Shown: positions 17,464-26,850, counted from the first letter of the stretch. The stretch is DNA of 64,000 nucleotides from Salegentibacter maritimus (GCF_016236915.1 NZ_JAEHOK010000005.1:1-64000), one strand, 5' to 3'. The notes: a model not told the origin generated them from the sequence alone. Program-made: numbers and translations.

Positions 17464-17493
17464 ACAATTGTATTATTTTACAAATGTAAACTT

Positions 17494-18165
17494 TTAGTTT
17501 TTTCTAACTACTTTACCGCCAAACAAGGTATTTTGGTCTATGGTTTTGGGATTACCATATACGTTTACCGTGCCTCCTGCCCTCACTTTTGCTTCTACTT
17601 TTTCACTAGCAGTAATATCGGCAACTCCACCTGCATTTATACTAATTTCGGTATTTTCAGAAAGTAGATTTTTGGCGTAAAACTTTCCACCTGTGTTGAT
17701 ATCTACTTCCTGATCTTTGGTTTTGCCCTGCACTTCTATTTGCGCACCCGTGTTAGCATCTACATACAAATTTTTAAGATTTACATCGGCAAAAATATCG
17801 GCGCCTTCTGAGGCATTAAGATGAAGTAACTCCTGCTTTAGTTTAGAACTTATTTCTATGGAAGCGTTTTGACGGGCATCTATTTTCTCTAAGTTTTTAA
17901 ATTGAATGGTGATTTGAGTATCATCGTTATCTAGAATTTCATCAATACTCATCCTTACTTTTAAAATTCCATTATCAATTTTAAATTTTACATCGGTTCT
18001 ATTTTCACCGGTAACAGTTGCTTTATTTTGCGAACCTTCTTTTAAAATAACATCCAATCCGTTATAAACTTTAATTTCATTAAAGTCTTCCAAATCCTGC
18101 GTTAACTCCTGTGCGCTTAGCATACCAGCACTTAACAAAAACAGTACTAAAAAATAATTTTTCAT
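17494..18165 (-). CDS. Head-GIN-domain (DUF2807) secreted adhesin-like protein
   Basis: 224 residues: a signal peptide ending LSAQE (about residue 19), then a right-handed beta-helix type domain with repeated short strands and Gly/Asn-rich turns (DIFADVNLKNLYVD, EISINAGGVADI), as in the head-GIN or auto-transporter adhesin family. The protein is likely periplasmic or surface exposed; its ligand is unknown. ATG at 18163-18165 gives the clean signal peptide; a longer in-frame start 36 bases upstream runs into a family A repeat fragment and is rejected. Confidence 0.82.
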   Translation of the reverse strand: MKNYFLVLFLLSAGMLSAQELTQDLEDFNEIKVYNGLDVILKEGSQNKATVTGENRTDVKFKIDNGILKVRMSIDEILDNDDTQITIQFKNLEKIDARQNASIEISSKLKQELLHLNASEGADIFADVNLKNLYVDANTGAQIEVQGKTKDQEVDINTGGKFYAKNLLSENTEISINAGGVADITASEKVEAKVRAGGTVNVYGNPKTIDQNTLFGGKVVRKN

Positions 18166-18180
18166 CTTTATATGTTTTAT

Positions 18181-18208
18181 GTGAAGCTGAAACGAGTTCA
18201 ACTATTCC
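18181..18208. repeat. Family A repeat fragment
   Basis: GTGAAGCTGAAACGAGTTCAACTATTCC corresponds to one inner arm (GCTGAAACAAGTTCAG) of the family A palindrome. No partner arm is seen nearby. Confidence 0.45.
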
Positions 18209-18303
18209 TATTTTAATATCAACGAATTAATTTCTAAAATAAGTTTAAGGTGAATCTATATTTTTTTAGTATTCACCTATCACAATCTGCCGGGCTTTTA
18301 GGT

Positions 18304-20490
18304 TTATTCTTCTTTCTTACCAATTAAGGTAAAATCCAGGTGTTTTTTTACTAAATCGGCATTTTTAACTTTTACAATCACCTCATCACCAAGCTGATAT
18401 ACTTTTTTTGTTTTTCTACCAACAATAGCATAATTATCTGCATCAAAATCGTAATGGTCGCCTTCAATGTCCCGCAGGCGAATCATCCCCTCACACTTAT
18501 TCTCGATAACTTCTACAAAAATACCAAAATCTGTTACTCCCGAAATAACCCCCAGAAATTCCTTATCCTGGTGATCTTGCATAAATTTCACCTGCATATA
18601 TTTTATAGAATCCCTTTCGGCATTAGAAGAAAGATTTTCCATTTCGCTGCTATGATGGCATTTTTCGTCGTATTCCTCTTCTTTTGCCGAATCCTTGCCG
18701 TCTAGATAACGCTGTAATAACCTATGTACCATCACGTCTGGATATCTTCTAATAGGCGAAGTAAAATGCGAATAATAGTCGAAAGCCAAGCCATAATGGC
18801 CAATATTTTCGGTACCATAATAAGCTTTACTCATGGTTCTAATGGCCAGGGTATCTACCAAATTCTGTTCTTTTTTCCCCTGAACATCTTTTAATAACTG
18901 ATTTAAAGAAGAAGAAACGGTTTTTCGGTTTTTAAGGTTTAAACCGTGGCCAAATCTTGATACCAAATTGTTTAAAGAAACCAATTTTTCTTCATCGGGT
19001 TCGTCGTGACAACGATAAATAAAGGTTTTCTTTTGTTCCTGTTTCCCAATAAATTCAGCCACTTTTCGGTTTGCCAAAAGCATAAATTCTTCAATAAGCT
19101 TATTGGCATCTTTGGCTGTTTTAAAGTAAACCCCCACAGGATCGTTTTCTTCATCCAGTTGAAATTTCACTTCTACTTTATCAAAAGAAATAGCACCCTG
19201 ACGCATCCTAGCCGAACGCATTTTTTTAGCCATTTTATCCATTGTTAAAATTGCTTCAACAATTTCATCTTTAATGGTATAGGCCTTGTCCTGAATAGAA
19301 ATTTCCTCAGGAATATCCCCTTTGCCGGTTTCAATAATTTGCTGTGCTTCTTCGTAAGCAAATCGGGCATCCGAATAAGTGACCGTTCTACCGTACCACT
19401 CGTTTACTACTTTGTTATTTTTATCTATTTCAAAAACCGCCGAAAAAGTATATTTCTCTTCATTTGGCCTTAAAGAACAGGCATTATTAGAAAGCACTTC
19501 GGGTAACATAGGCACTACTCGATCTACCAGGTAAACCGAAGTGGCACGTTCGTAAGCTTCGTCGTCCAGTATAGTACCGGGTTGCAAATAATATGAAACA
19601 TCGGCAATATGAATTCCAACTTCTACATTGCCATTCTCTAATTTTTGAAAACTTAAAGCATCGTCAAAATCTTTGGCATCGGCAGGATCTATGGTTAAAG
19701 TCAATACATCTCGCATATCCCTACGTTTTTTGATTTCGTCTGGCTTGATAGAAGTATCTATTTTATTTGCAAATTCTTCTATTTCCTCCGGAAATTCGTG
19801 GGGTAAACCATATTGGGCAAGAATAGAGTGAATTTCGGTATGATGTTCTCCCGGTTTACCCAGTACCTGAACAATGTTACCAAAAGGAGAATCGGCCTTT
19901 TCGGGCCATTCTTCCAGTTCTACAACTACTTTATCGCCATCTTTTGCCTCACCCATTTTGTTCTTTTGAACAAAAATATCGGTATACATTTTTGGATCTG
20001 ACATTACTACAAATCCAAAGTCTTTTTGCATTTCAAGAACCCCTACAAATTCGGTTCTTTTTCTTTTTACAATTTTTGTTACCTCCCCTTCAGACTTTTT
20101 ACTTCGCCTTCGGTTATAAATGTAAATTTCTACTTCATCACCATTAAAAGCAGTGTTTAGGTCCCTGGCAGAGATAAAAACATCATCTTCTAATTCGTCT
20201 ACCATCGCATAGGCATAACCTTTTGTAGTCATATCTATCACTGCACGGTAATAATCGTTACTTTTTGCAATTTTAAATTTTCCGCGCCCATCTTCTTCTA
20301 TTTGCTTCTTTGCAGCCAATTGGGCCAATTTCTTTATTATATTATTTCTACTCCTGGCGTCGTTAACACCCAGTTTAGCAGCAATTTGCTTGTAATTAAA
20401 GGTTTTTCCAGCATCCTTTCTTAGGATATCTAAAATACTTTTGGAAAGATTACCCTGGTATTGGGATTTGTTTTTTTTCTTTTTACTCAT
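18304..20490 (-). CDS. rnr: Ribonuclease R (3'-5' exoribonuclease, RNB family)
   Basis: Processive 3'-5' exoribonuclease that degrades structured RNA. Domain order: a basic Lys-rich start, a winged-helix (about 15-75), two cold-shock OB folds (about 75-240), the RNB catalytic domain (about 255-590) with DPADAKDFDDA carrying the metal-binding Asp residues, the HYGLAFDYYSHFTSPIRRYPD signature (about 570-590), and a C-terminal S1 domain (about 640-725). 728 residues is shorter than E. coli RNase R (813), as usual in Bacteroidota, mainly by lacking a long basic tail. Single gene, followed upstream by the 1.1 kb gene-poor gap. Confidence 0.95.
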   Translation of the reverse strand: MSKKKKNKSQYQGNLSKSILDILRKDAGKTFNYKQIAAKLGVNDARSRNNIIKKLAQLAAKKQIEEDGRGKFKIAKSNDYYRAVIDMTTKGYAYAMVDELEDDVFISARDLNTAFNGDEVEIYIYNRRRSKKSEGEVTKIVKRKRTEFVGVLEMQKDFGFVVMSDPKMYTDIFVQKNKMGEAKDGDKVVVELEEWPEKADSPFGNIVQVLGKPGEHHTEIHSILAQYGLPHEFPEEIEEFANKIDTSIKPDEIKKRRDMRDVLTLTIDPADAKDFDDALSFQKLENGNVEVGIHIADVSYYLQPGTILDDEAYERATSVYLVDRVVPMLPEVLSNNACSLRPNEEKYTFSAVFEIDKNNKVVNEWYGRTVTYSDARFAYEEAQQIIETGKGDIPEEISIQDKAYTIKDEIVEAILTMDKMAKKMRSARMRQGAISFDKVEVKFQLDEENDPVGVYFKTAKDANKLIEEFMLLANRKVAEFIGKQEQKKTFIYRCHDEPDEEKLVSLNNLVSRFGHGLNLKNRKTVSSSLNQLLKDVQGKKEQNLVDTLAIRTMSKAYYGTENIGHYGLAFDYYSHFTSPIRRYPDVMVHRLLQRYLDGKDSAKEEEYDEKCHHSSEMENLSSNAERDSIKYMQVKFMQDHQDKEFLGVISGVTDFGIFVEVIENKCEGMIRLRDIEGDHYDFDADNYAIVGRKTKKVYQLGDEVIVKVKNADLVKKHLDFTLIGKKEE

Positions 20491-20753
20491 TTCAATATTT
20501 AAAGTATAAAATTAAGGCTTCTGCATTACATTACAGGTATTTGAGATTAAAGTTTTGTTAAGCAGGCTAAAAATGATCTTTATTTAAAAAAATTCACATT
20601 TCATTAACACAGAATAATGACTAAGTGAAAACCCTTAATTTTTGTAAATCAGGAATTAAGAGAAGTGCAAATACTTAATTTTTTCTTAATTTTAATTTAA
20701 GCTTAATTACTTGCTTTAGCCCCATCTTTGAAATACTTTTTAATCTTGTTTGT

Positions 20754-20936
20754 ATGAATAAAGCTAAAAGAATATCACTCCTTTTTGTTCTTATTTTTCT
20801 CTTTGGATTGATAGGATTTGCTTTATCTATAAATATTTCCTTAAACCGAAAAAACAAAGTTAATATCAAATCTGCCCAACTGTATATGGATCAAACAGTT
20901 AGTTATTCTAAAAAACCGGTTTACTATTTAAATTAA
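20754..20936 (+). CDS. Possible small single-pass membrane protein
   Basis: A 60-residue frame starting at ATG, with a strong hydrophobic stretch (residues 8-26, LLFVLIFLFGLIGFALSI) and a polar tail. I do not recognise it. The hydrophobic segment following a basic N-terminus (MNKAKR) is protein-like, but hydrophobic frames arise easily in T-rich DNA, and no promoter box with proper spacing or clear ribosome site is seen. It lies in the gene-poor gap between rnr and rpiB. Confidence 0.3.
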   Translation: MNKAKRISLLFVLIFLFGLIGFALSINISLNRKNKVNIKSAQLYMDQTVSYSKKPVYYLN

Positions 20937-21483
20937 TTCAAAACACTTAAAAACAGACACTTAAGACCTCTATAAACTATATTTCTACCTACTTTCAGTA
21001 TAGGTTATTTGTTCGTAGTTCTTTAAGCCTTATACCTCTCTCATCAATTTTAAAAATCAACCAAATTTTATTTTTTAGCATAACAGTCAATGTTATTAAC
21101 AATATATATAATTATCTTTTTTTCTTCTTTTTTTAAAAATTAAAACTAATGATTATTATAGGCTGTTAATTTGTGGCATAATTTTTTTGAGCTTTTCTTG
21201 GTTTTTAAGTTAGTTAAGTTTGATAACAACTTATTAACATACTTCTAAAACTGTAAGGAACTGAAAATCTTGGTATTTTAATATTTACTTAACAAAAGTT
21301 AATAATCGACTCTTAATATCTTATTGGGATAATTAGAAATAAAAATACTGTTTATAACCTGTTTTTATATGCTGATAACTTCTCCAAAAATAACCGACTT
21401 ATTATTTGATTTACCGGCTAAAATTTCCCTATTGAAAATTAAATTCAATGGCACAAATTAATTTCTAAGTTTCTCATCAATGC

Positions 21484-21492
21484 TTATCCACA
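21484..21492 (+). promoter_or_regulatory. DnaA box (perfect 9-mer)
   Basis: TTATCCACA is identical to the E. coli consensus DnaA box. It is about 120 bases before rpiB within the gene-poor region. Confidence 0.5.
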
Positions 21493-21581
21493 ATATAATG
21501 TCAATACTAAAGCCTTGATTTATAAGAGTATTTAAAAAGTAATTAACAATTGAAAATAGCGGTGTTACTAAGTGGTTTTTT

Positions 21582-21589
21582 TACCTTTG
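21582..21589 (+). promoter_or_regulatory. -7 promoter box of rpiB
   Basis: TACCTTTG fits TAnnTTTG and ends 19 bases before the rpiB ATG. Confidence 0.6.
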
Positions 21590-21608
21590 CGCAGCTAAAA
21601 CATTAATT

Positions 21609-22043
21609 ATGAAAATTGCAATAGGAAACGATCACGCCGGTACCGGATACAAGAAAAAAGTTGTTGATTACCTTAAAAACAAGGGGATAGAAGTTATTAA
21701 CTATGGTACAAATAACGACGATAGTGTAGATTACCCAGATTTTGTACATCCGGTAGCCCACGATGTTGAAAACCAAAAAGTAGATTTTGGAATTATTATT
21801 TGCGGTAGCGGAAATGGTGCTAATATGACGGCCAATAAACACCAGGGTGTACGTTCTGCTTTATGCTGGACTGCTGAAATCACTAAACTGGCAAGAGAAC
21901 ACAATAATGCCAATGTTTTGAGTATTCCCGCCAGGTTTGTATCAGAACCCCAGGCAGTAGATATGGTAAAAGTTTTCCTTGAAACAGCTTTTGAAGGTGG
22001 AAGACACCAAAAACGAGTAGATAAAATTCCGGTTGAAAACTAG
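21609..22043 (+). CDS. rpiB: Ribose-5-phosphate isomerase B
   Basis: Interconverts ribose-5-phosphate and ribulose-5-phosphate in the pentose phosphate pathway. 144 residues. The N-terminal MKIAIGNDHAG is the family start. The active-site Cys65 sits in ICGSGNGANMTANK, which also forms the phosphate loop, and the AREHNNANVLSIPAR block carries substrate-binding His/Asn/Arg. Preceded by the gene-poor region and its own promoter box; a full family A repeat follows 17 bases after the stop codon. Confidence 0.94.
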   Translation: MKIAIGNDHAGTGYKKKVVDYLKNKGIEVINYGTNNDDSVDYPDFVHPVAHDVENQKVDFGIIICGSGNGANMTANKHQGVRSALCWTAEITKLAREHNNANVLSIPARFVSEPQAVDMVKVFLETAFEGGRHQKRVDKIPVEN

Positions 22044-22060
22044 AATTTTTTGTTATAATT

Positions 22061-22188
22061 GAGACTGTCTGAAAAGTATAATTTCGTCAAGCTTAACTTG
22101 TTTCAGCTTCTAACCTGTTTTGAATATCAACAATGTAGGTTCTGAAATGAATTAAGAATGACGATTAAAAAACTTTTCAAACAGTCTC
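22061..22188. repeat. Family A palindromic repeat, best full copy
   Basis: 128 bases. The outer arms GAGACTGTCTGAAAAGT (22061-22077) and ACTTTTCAAACAGTCTC (22172-22188) pair with one mismatch. The inner arms CGTCAAGCTTAACTTGTTTC and GAAATGAATTAAGAATGACG also face each other, so the whole element can fold as one long imperfect hairpin. Confidence 0.8.
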
Positions 22189-22227
22189 TTTCTTTTATTT
22201 TTTTGGAACACATATTATAGGAAAAAT

Positions 22228-22665
22228 ATGGAGATTCTTATTAAAGATTTCAATGAACTTAGTCTTGAAGAGCTTTACCAAATATTGCAACTTAGGTCTG
22301 AAGTTTTTGTGGTAGAACAGGATTGTGTTTACCAGGATATAGATGGGAAAGATCAAAATGCACTACATATTTTAGGCATTAAGAATGGAAAAGTAGTTGC
22401 GTATACGCGCTGTTTTGATAAAGGATTTTATTTTGAAGAAGCCGCTATTGGCCGGGTGGTGGTACATAAAGCTGAACGTGCTAATGCTTACGGCCATCTT
22501 ATACTAAAAGCTTCGGTAGAAGCTATTAAAGAACGTTTTAACACCGAAAATATCAAGCTTTCTGCCCAAAAATACTTAACCGATTTTTATGAAAGCCATG
22601 GCTTTGTTCAAACCGGTGAGGCTTACCTTGAAGATGGAATTCCACATATTGCAATGATAAAATAA
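22228..22665 (+). CDS. GNAT acetyltransferase, ElaA family
   Basis: 145 residues. The N-terminal pattern LYQILQLRSEVFVVEQDCVYQDIDGKD (about residues 15-42) is the hallmark of ElaA-type GNAT proteins. IGRVVVHKAERANAYG (about 74-90) is the acetyl-CoA pyrophosphate-binding segment. Members transfer acetyl groups from acetyl-CoA; the acceptor is not established. Single gene with a short ribosome region (AGGAAAA before ATG), convergent with the downstream protease gene. Confidence 0.85.
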   Translation: MEILIKDFNELSLEELYQILQLRSEVFVVEQDCVYQDIDGKDQNALHILGIKNGKVVAYTRCFDKGFYFEEAAIGRVVVHKAERANAYGHLILKASVEAIKERFNTENIKLSAQKYLTDFYESHGFVQTGEAYLEDGIPHIAMIK

Positions 22666-22699
22666 ATATAATATACTTATAATCAATATTTTAATTTTG

Positions 22700-24334
22700 T
22701 TATTTTAAAACTTGTGAATAGCGTTGGGGGTCGTTTAAAATAGATTTTGCCTCAAGAATTTCAGGATTGTTTTCAACATAATATTTATACAAACCTTCTT
22801 TATAGAAATAGCGTTTTATAATTTCATCGGTTAAAATACTTACTATTTCGTGTTTCTTTTCATCTAATTCTTTCATTTTTTCAGCGGCAATTTCAGTTGA
22901 AATACTCTTATAATGATTAAGGATATTCTGTTCATAACCTTCTTTGGAAGCAGTGGCAAGTAGTTCTTCAAGTTCCTGTTCTGTAGCTGTTTTATACTGA
23001 AAATTTGTACTTTTTAAGAAGCTTTTAAAATTGTTGAAATCTGTATCTGTAAACTTAAAAGATTCAGGAGACTCAAGTTCATTATTATAGTAATAATCTG
23101 TCGCGAAATTAAAAATTGCGTTCTCTGCCAGTAAAGCATTGGTAATAGCACTGTATTCTGAAGTTTCCAGTTTTACATCGGGAGAAATGCCACCTCCATC
23201 AAAAACACTACGTCCGTTTCGGGTTTTAAACTCATTAAAATCTTTTGCTGTACGTTTTATAGCTTTGCCCTCTTCATCCCTTTCAGCATAGTTTAAAGCC
23301 TGTATACAGCGGCCGCTGGGGGTATAATAACGTGAAATGGTAATTTTAAGTTGCGTACCATAGGCAAGCTCTTTTGGGCGTTGTACAAGGCCTTTTCCAA
23401 AACTTCTGGCACCAACTACCACTCCCCTGTCTAAATCCTGAATAGCCCCTGCCACAATCTCACTTGCAGAAGCGCTACGCCCATTTACCAGAACCACTAA
23501 AGGAATTTGAGTATCTATAGGTTCTTTTTGGGTTTGATAGGCTTTATTATACTTTTCAATAACAGATTTTGTAGTGGTAATTAATTCGCCTTTAGGTAGA
23601 AAAATATTGCTCACATTAATGGCTTCTGTTAATAAACCACCTGGATTTCCACGTAGATCTAAAATAATTTCTTCTGCTCCCTGGTTTTTTAAATCTTTTA
23701 ATGCCCTAATGGTTTCTGAAGAGGCTTTGGCATTAAAGCGGGAAAGTACAATATATCCTATTTTTTCGTCTATAAGTTGATAAAAAGGAACCGCTTTTAA
23801 TTGAATAGGACTTCGGGTTAGTTGAGTGGTTTTAATTTCTCCCTGGCGTTTATATTTTAAATTGATTTTTGAATTTGCATAGCCATTTAATAACTCACTA
23901 ATATCATTCCCATAATCGGCTACTTTTATGCCTTCTACCTCAATAATTTTATCCCCTGCTTTTAAACCGGCTTTATCGGCGGGATAATTTTTATAGGGTT
24001 CCATAATTAACAAAGTAGTGTCCATAACCTGAACTGTAGCACCTATACCCGTGTATTCGCCCGAATTACTTATTCTGGCGGCTTCTACATCCTGTTCATT
24101 CCAGTAATTGGTATAAGGGTCCAAATCTGCCAGCATAGCTTTTATTGCGGTATCCATTAAAGCTGCAGGATTGGTTTCATCAACATAATTCATATTGATT
24201 TCCTTAAAAAGCGTGGTGAAGATTTCAATTTGTTTGGCAATCTCAAAGAAATCAGATTTAAATCCAAAACCGCTGAATATGAGCGTGGCACCCAAACAAA
24301 TTACCGCAATTTTTTTTGTGAGTTTCTTTTTCAT
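22700..24334 (-). CDS. C-terminal processing peptidase (S41 family) with PDZ domain
   Basis: A 544-residue serine protease of the CtpA/Prc family that trims periplasmic or envelope proteins. There is an N-terminal signal or anchor segment (residues 8-25), a PDZ domain (about 95-175) and the S41 catalytic domain (about 195-370). The catalytic Ser is in GRSASASEIVAGA and the Lys in GARSFGKGLVQ. A helical C-terminal extension of about 130 residues follows. It lies 31 bases downstream of rnpA on the same strand and is probably cotranscribed, an arrangement I recall from other Flavobacteriia. Confidence 0.92.
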   Translation of the reverse strand: MKKKLTKKIAVICLGATLIFSGFGFKSDFFEIAKQIEIFTTLFKEINMNYVDETNPAALMDTAIKAMLADLDPYTNYWNEQDVEAARISNSGEYTGIGATVQVMDTTLLIMEPYKNYPADKAGLKAGDKIIEVEGIKVADYGNDISELLNGYANSKINLKYKRQGEIKTTQLTRSPIQLKAVPFYQLIDEKIGYIVLSRFNAKASSETIRALKDLKNQGAEEIILDLRGNPGGLLTEAINVSNIFLPKGELITTTKSVIEKYNKAYQTQKEPIDTQIPLVVLVNGRSASASEIVAGAIQDLDRGVVVGARSFGKGLVQRPKELAYGTQLKITISRYYTPSGRCIQALNYAERDEEGKAIKRTAKDFNEFKTRNGRSVFDGGGISPDVKLETSEYSAITNALLAENAIFNFATDYYYNNELESPESFKFTDTDFNNFKSFLKSTNFQYKTATEQELEELLATASKEGYEQNILNHYKSISTEIAAEKMKELDEKKHEIVSILTDEIIKRYFYKEGLYKYYVENNPEILEAKSILNDPQRYSQVLK

Positions 24335-24365
24335 TTTTAAATATTTTCAAGTAAAATTAGGGTAA

Positions 24366-24746
24366 TTAGCGAGCTTTTTTCTCCTGTTCTATAAACCTTT
24401 CAATAAGCTTAACCATGGTTTTATTCATTTCCTGGAAACTAATTTTATCCCTGGAAATATAAATAAACATCAAAGCATAAGGTTGAGGTAGATTATTGAT
24501 TACAAGATACTTATTTTTTCTGAAAGCTTCCCGCATCAATCGTTTAATTCGGTTGCGACCCACGGCGGTTTTTACCAGTTTTTTAGGAACTGAAACCCCG
24601 GTTTTGCAATGGGTAATTTCAGGATTGGTGATTGGGAGATAAATAAGTTTTAACGGATATTTTTTAACCGATTTTCCCTCCTGAAATAAAATATCTATAA
24701 GTTTTTTGCTCTTTAGCTTTTCTTCTTTTCCGAAACTTTCATCCAT
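24366..24746 (-). CDS. rnpA: Ribonuclease P protein component
   Basis: The protein subunit of RNase P, which helps the RNA subunit process tRNA 5' ends. 126 residues. The RNR signature is in VGRNRIKRLMREAFR (about residues 56-70), and SVPKKLVKTA precedes it. rpmH, its usual neighbour, is not upstream here; instead a family A repeat and a terminator hairpin fill the gap. It leads a two-gene unit with the S41 peptidase. rnpA is origin-linked in many bacteria. Confidence 0.94.
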   Translation of the reverse strand: MDESFGKEEKLKSKKLIDILFQEGKSVKKYPLKLIYLPITNPEITHCKTGVSVPKKLVKTAVGRNRIKRLMREAFRKNKYLVINNLPQPYALMFIYISRDKISFQEMNKTMVKLIERFIEQEKKAR

Positions 24747-24836
24747 ACGTCAAAAGTAAGCATAGTTTTAAGTTCTCTATTAAAATTTTAAGTGGAAATA
24801 AATGGAATAGTAAGCTATAAGGATTGAATTATATAT

Positions 24837-24922
24837 GTTAACCTGAACTTGTTTCAGAGCCTGCTCCGAAATTTTTCGGAGTTCTAACAAATTTAGATTC
24901 TGAAATAAATTCAGAATGACGA
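24837..24922. repeat. Family A palindromic repeat, core copy
   Basis: The arms CCTGAACTTGTTTCAG and CTGAAATAAATTCAG face each other, with a small CTCCGAAATTTTTCGGAG hairpin (24863-24880) between them. The outer arms seen in other copies are missing. Confidence 0.65.
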
Positions 24923-24937
24923 TAGGAAATCTGATAT

Positions 24938-24976
24938 AAAAAAAGACCTCACAGGTTTCAATAACCTGTGAGGTCT
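24938..24976 (-). terminator. Strong terminator of the M1 peptidase gene
   Basis: GACCTCACAGGTT (24945-24957) pairs perfectly with AACCTGTGAGGTC (24963-24975) around a 5-base loop. Seven A at 24938-24944 give the U tract for the minus strand. It sits 24 bases after the stop of the M1 peptidase. Confidence 0.88.
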
Positions 24977-24999
24977 AAATTCTAATTTAAAAATTATTA

Positions 25000-26850
25000 C
25001 TACTCTTCTTCTTCCGCTGTAGAAGCTTCTTCGGCAGTATAAAGGTTGTCGTCTCTATTAACATCGGCCATTAATTGAGATTCGTCTATTTCTATACTTT
25101 CTATCTCGCTAAGTGGTTTTTCTATGTTAAGCTTGTAAGTAGGATAAGCCCAGGCCCAATCATCGGCAACGGTCCAGTTCTCATGATCGGCAGGTTTTTC
25201 CCAACGCATTAATTGCAAAGGAATATAGATCATTTCTTCTTCCCCATTGTTATAACGCACGGTAACATCTAAGGGCATTGGCATAAGTCCTTTACGCTCT
25301 AAAGTAACTGTAGTTGAATTATCACCGCCTTCCGTAACTTCTTTAATTCCATAGTCTATAGTATTGGTAGTGCGCGTCCAATCGTTTAAATACCAATCTA
25401 ATTCTGCCCCTGAAACTTTTTCGGCAATCCTAATAAAATCATTTGGGGTTGGGTGTTTAAATTTCCACTCGTCGTAATAGCGTTTTATGGTGTTATCTAA
25501 ATTATCTTTCCCTATTACATACCCTAATTGAGCAAGGAAAACAGCTCCTTTTGAGTAGGCTGATGCTCCATAAGCAGCATTTAAATTATATCTATCGGCC
25601 TGCGTGGTTTGTGGTTGTTCAACTCCAGAGTTCGCCAATTGTATATACGAACGGTAAGAACCTGTAAATGGGTTTTCGGCATAAGTTTCCATAACCTGGT
25701 TCATAGCAGCGCTGGAAATATAACTTGTAAAACCTTCGTCCATCCATTCGTGTTTACTTTCGTTGGTAGCCATTAAATGTTGAAACCAGGCATGGGCCAA
25801 TTCGTGAGAAGTTACCCCAACAAGGCTTCCAAAGCTGCGTTCTCCCGTTATTAAGGTTATCATGGCATATTCCATTCCGCCATCTCCCCCCTGGGCCACA
25901 GTATATTGATCCCAGGGATATGGACCGATATTCTCATTGAAAAATGCTAATAGACCTTCGGTTTTATCCTGAAGATTTTTCCAGTTTTCTTTTATTTCAT
26001 CATTGTCTTTATAGAAAAAGTGAAGCACAGTTCCGTCAGCAGCGGTTCTTTTATCGTGAATATACTCCGGGTCTGCCGCCCAGGTAAAATCGTGTACTTT
26101 TGGCGCTACAAAATGCCAGGTATGGGTATCTCCTTTTGCTTTCACTTCTTTATCGGAATATCCATGACCAATTTCATCGGGGTTTTGCAGGTATCCTGAA
26201 GCAGCAACGGTATAATCTTTATCCAGGGTTAATTTTACATCAAAGTCGCCCCAAACGCCGTGAAACTCACGCCCAATATAGGGTGCTGCGTGCCATCCTT
26301 CAAAATCATATTCGGCCATTTTAGGAAACCATTGGGTCATAGAAAGGGCTACCCCTTCTGCACTATTTCTTCCAGAACGGCGAATTTGTTTTGGCACCTG
26401 GCCTTCAAATTCCATATTGAAAGTAGCTTTTTCTCCCGGTAAAATAGGTTCATCCAGGGTTACTTCCAATACAGTACCAACTTCTTCAAAAGAAAGATCG
26501 TTCCCGTTTTGATCCAGGCTGGATACTCTTAAATAGCCCTGTTCTTCTTCACTTAATTTAGAGATACGATCTCCTACTCTCCTATCGGGATCATTAATAG
26601 TCCTGGACCTAACGTCCATTTCGCTTCCCGGCTGAAAAGCATTAAAATACAAATGATAAAAAACGCGGTTTAAGGTATCGGGAGAATTGTTGGTATATAC
26701 CAATTCCTGAGATCCGGTATATTGAAAATTTTCAACATTCATATCTACCTCCATCTTATAATCTACGTGTTGCTGCCAGTAGCCGGAGTTGTTTTGAGCG
26801 CTGACCAGAGAGGTTGCAACAAGGGCCAGACATACTAATAATTTCTTCAT
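25000..26850 (-). CDS. M1-family zinc metallopeptidase, secreted
   Basis: 616 residues with a signal peptide (MKKLLVCLALVATSLVSAQ). It contains an N-terminal beta-sandwich and the M1 catalytic core: GGMEYAM (the substrate N-terminus binding GAMEN-like motif) and HELAHAWFQH with the downstream Glu in WMDEGFTSY, completing HExxH-x18-E (about residues 345-375). Family members are aminopeptidases; here it is likely periplasmic or outer-membrane associated. The C-terminal acidic tail (STAEEEE) is unusual. The upstream gap holds a family B repeat; the gene ends at a strong terminator, so it is a single unit. Confidence 0.93.
   Translation of the reverse strand: MKKLLVCLALVATSLVSAQNNSGYWQQHVDYKMEVDMNVENFQYTGSQELVYTNNSPDTLNRVFYHLYFNAFQPGSEMDVRSRTINDPDRRVGDRISKLSEEEQGYLRVSSLDQNGNDLSFEEVGTVLEVTLDEPILPGEKATFNMEFEGQVPKQIRRSGRNSAEGVALSMTQWFPKMAEYDFEGWHAAPYIGREFHGVWGDFDVKLTLDKDYTVAASGYLQNPDEIGHGYSDKEVKAKGDTHTWHFVAPKVHDFTWAADPEYIHDKRTAADGTVLHFFYKDNDEIKENWKNLQDKTEGLLAFFNENIGPYPWDQYTVAQGGDGGMEYAMITLITGERSFGSLVGVTSHELAHAWFQHLMATNESKHEWMDEGFTSYISSAAMNQVMETYAENPFTGSYRSYIQLANSGVEQPQTTQADRYNLNAAYGASAYSKGAVFLAQLGYVIGKDNLDNTIKRYYDEWKFKHPTPNDFIRIAEKVSGAELDWYLNDWTRTTNTIDYGIKEVTEGGDNSTTVTLERKGLMPMPLDVTVRYNNGEEEMIYIPLQLMRWEKPADHENWTVADDWAWAYPTYKLNIEKPLSEIESIEIDESQLMADVNRDDNLYTAEEASTAEEEE

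Larger units (their letters stand above)
20491..21608. other. oriC: 1.1 kb AT-rich gene-poor region, candidate replication origin
   Basis: The longest gene-poor stretch in the window. It holds a perfect DnaA box TTATCCACA at 21484-21492 and box-like TTATTAACA sequences at about 21091-21099 and 21230-21238. It also holds AT tracts around 21060-21150 that could unwind easily. Two parS sites lie 16-18 kb away, and mnmG and rnpA, which are origin-linked in many bacteria, are in the same window. One small open frame (20754-20936) lies inside. A single perfect box is weak evidence, and dnaA is not in the window, so this is a candidate only. Confidence 0.4.
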
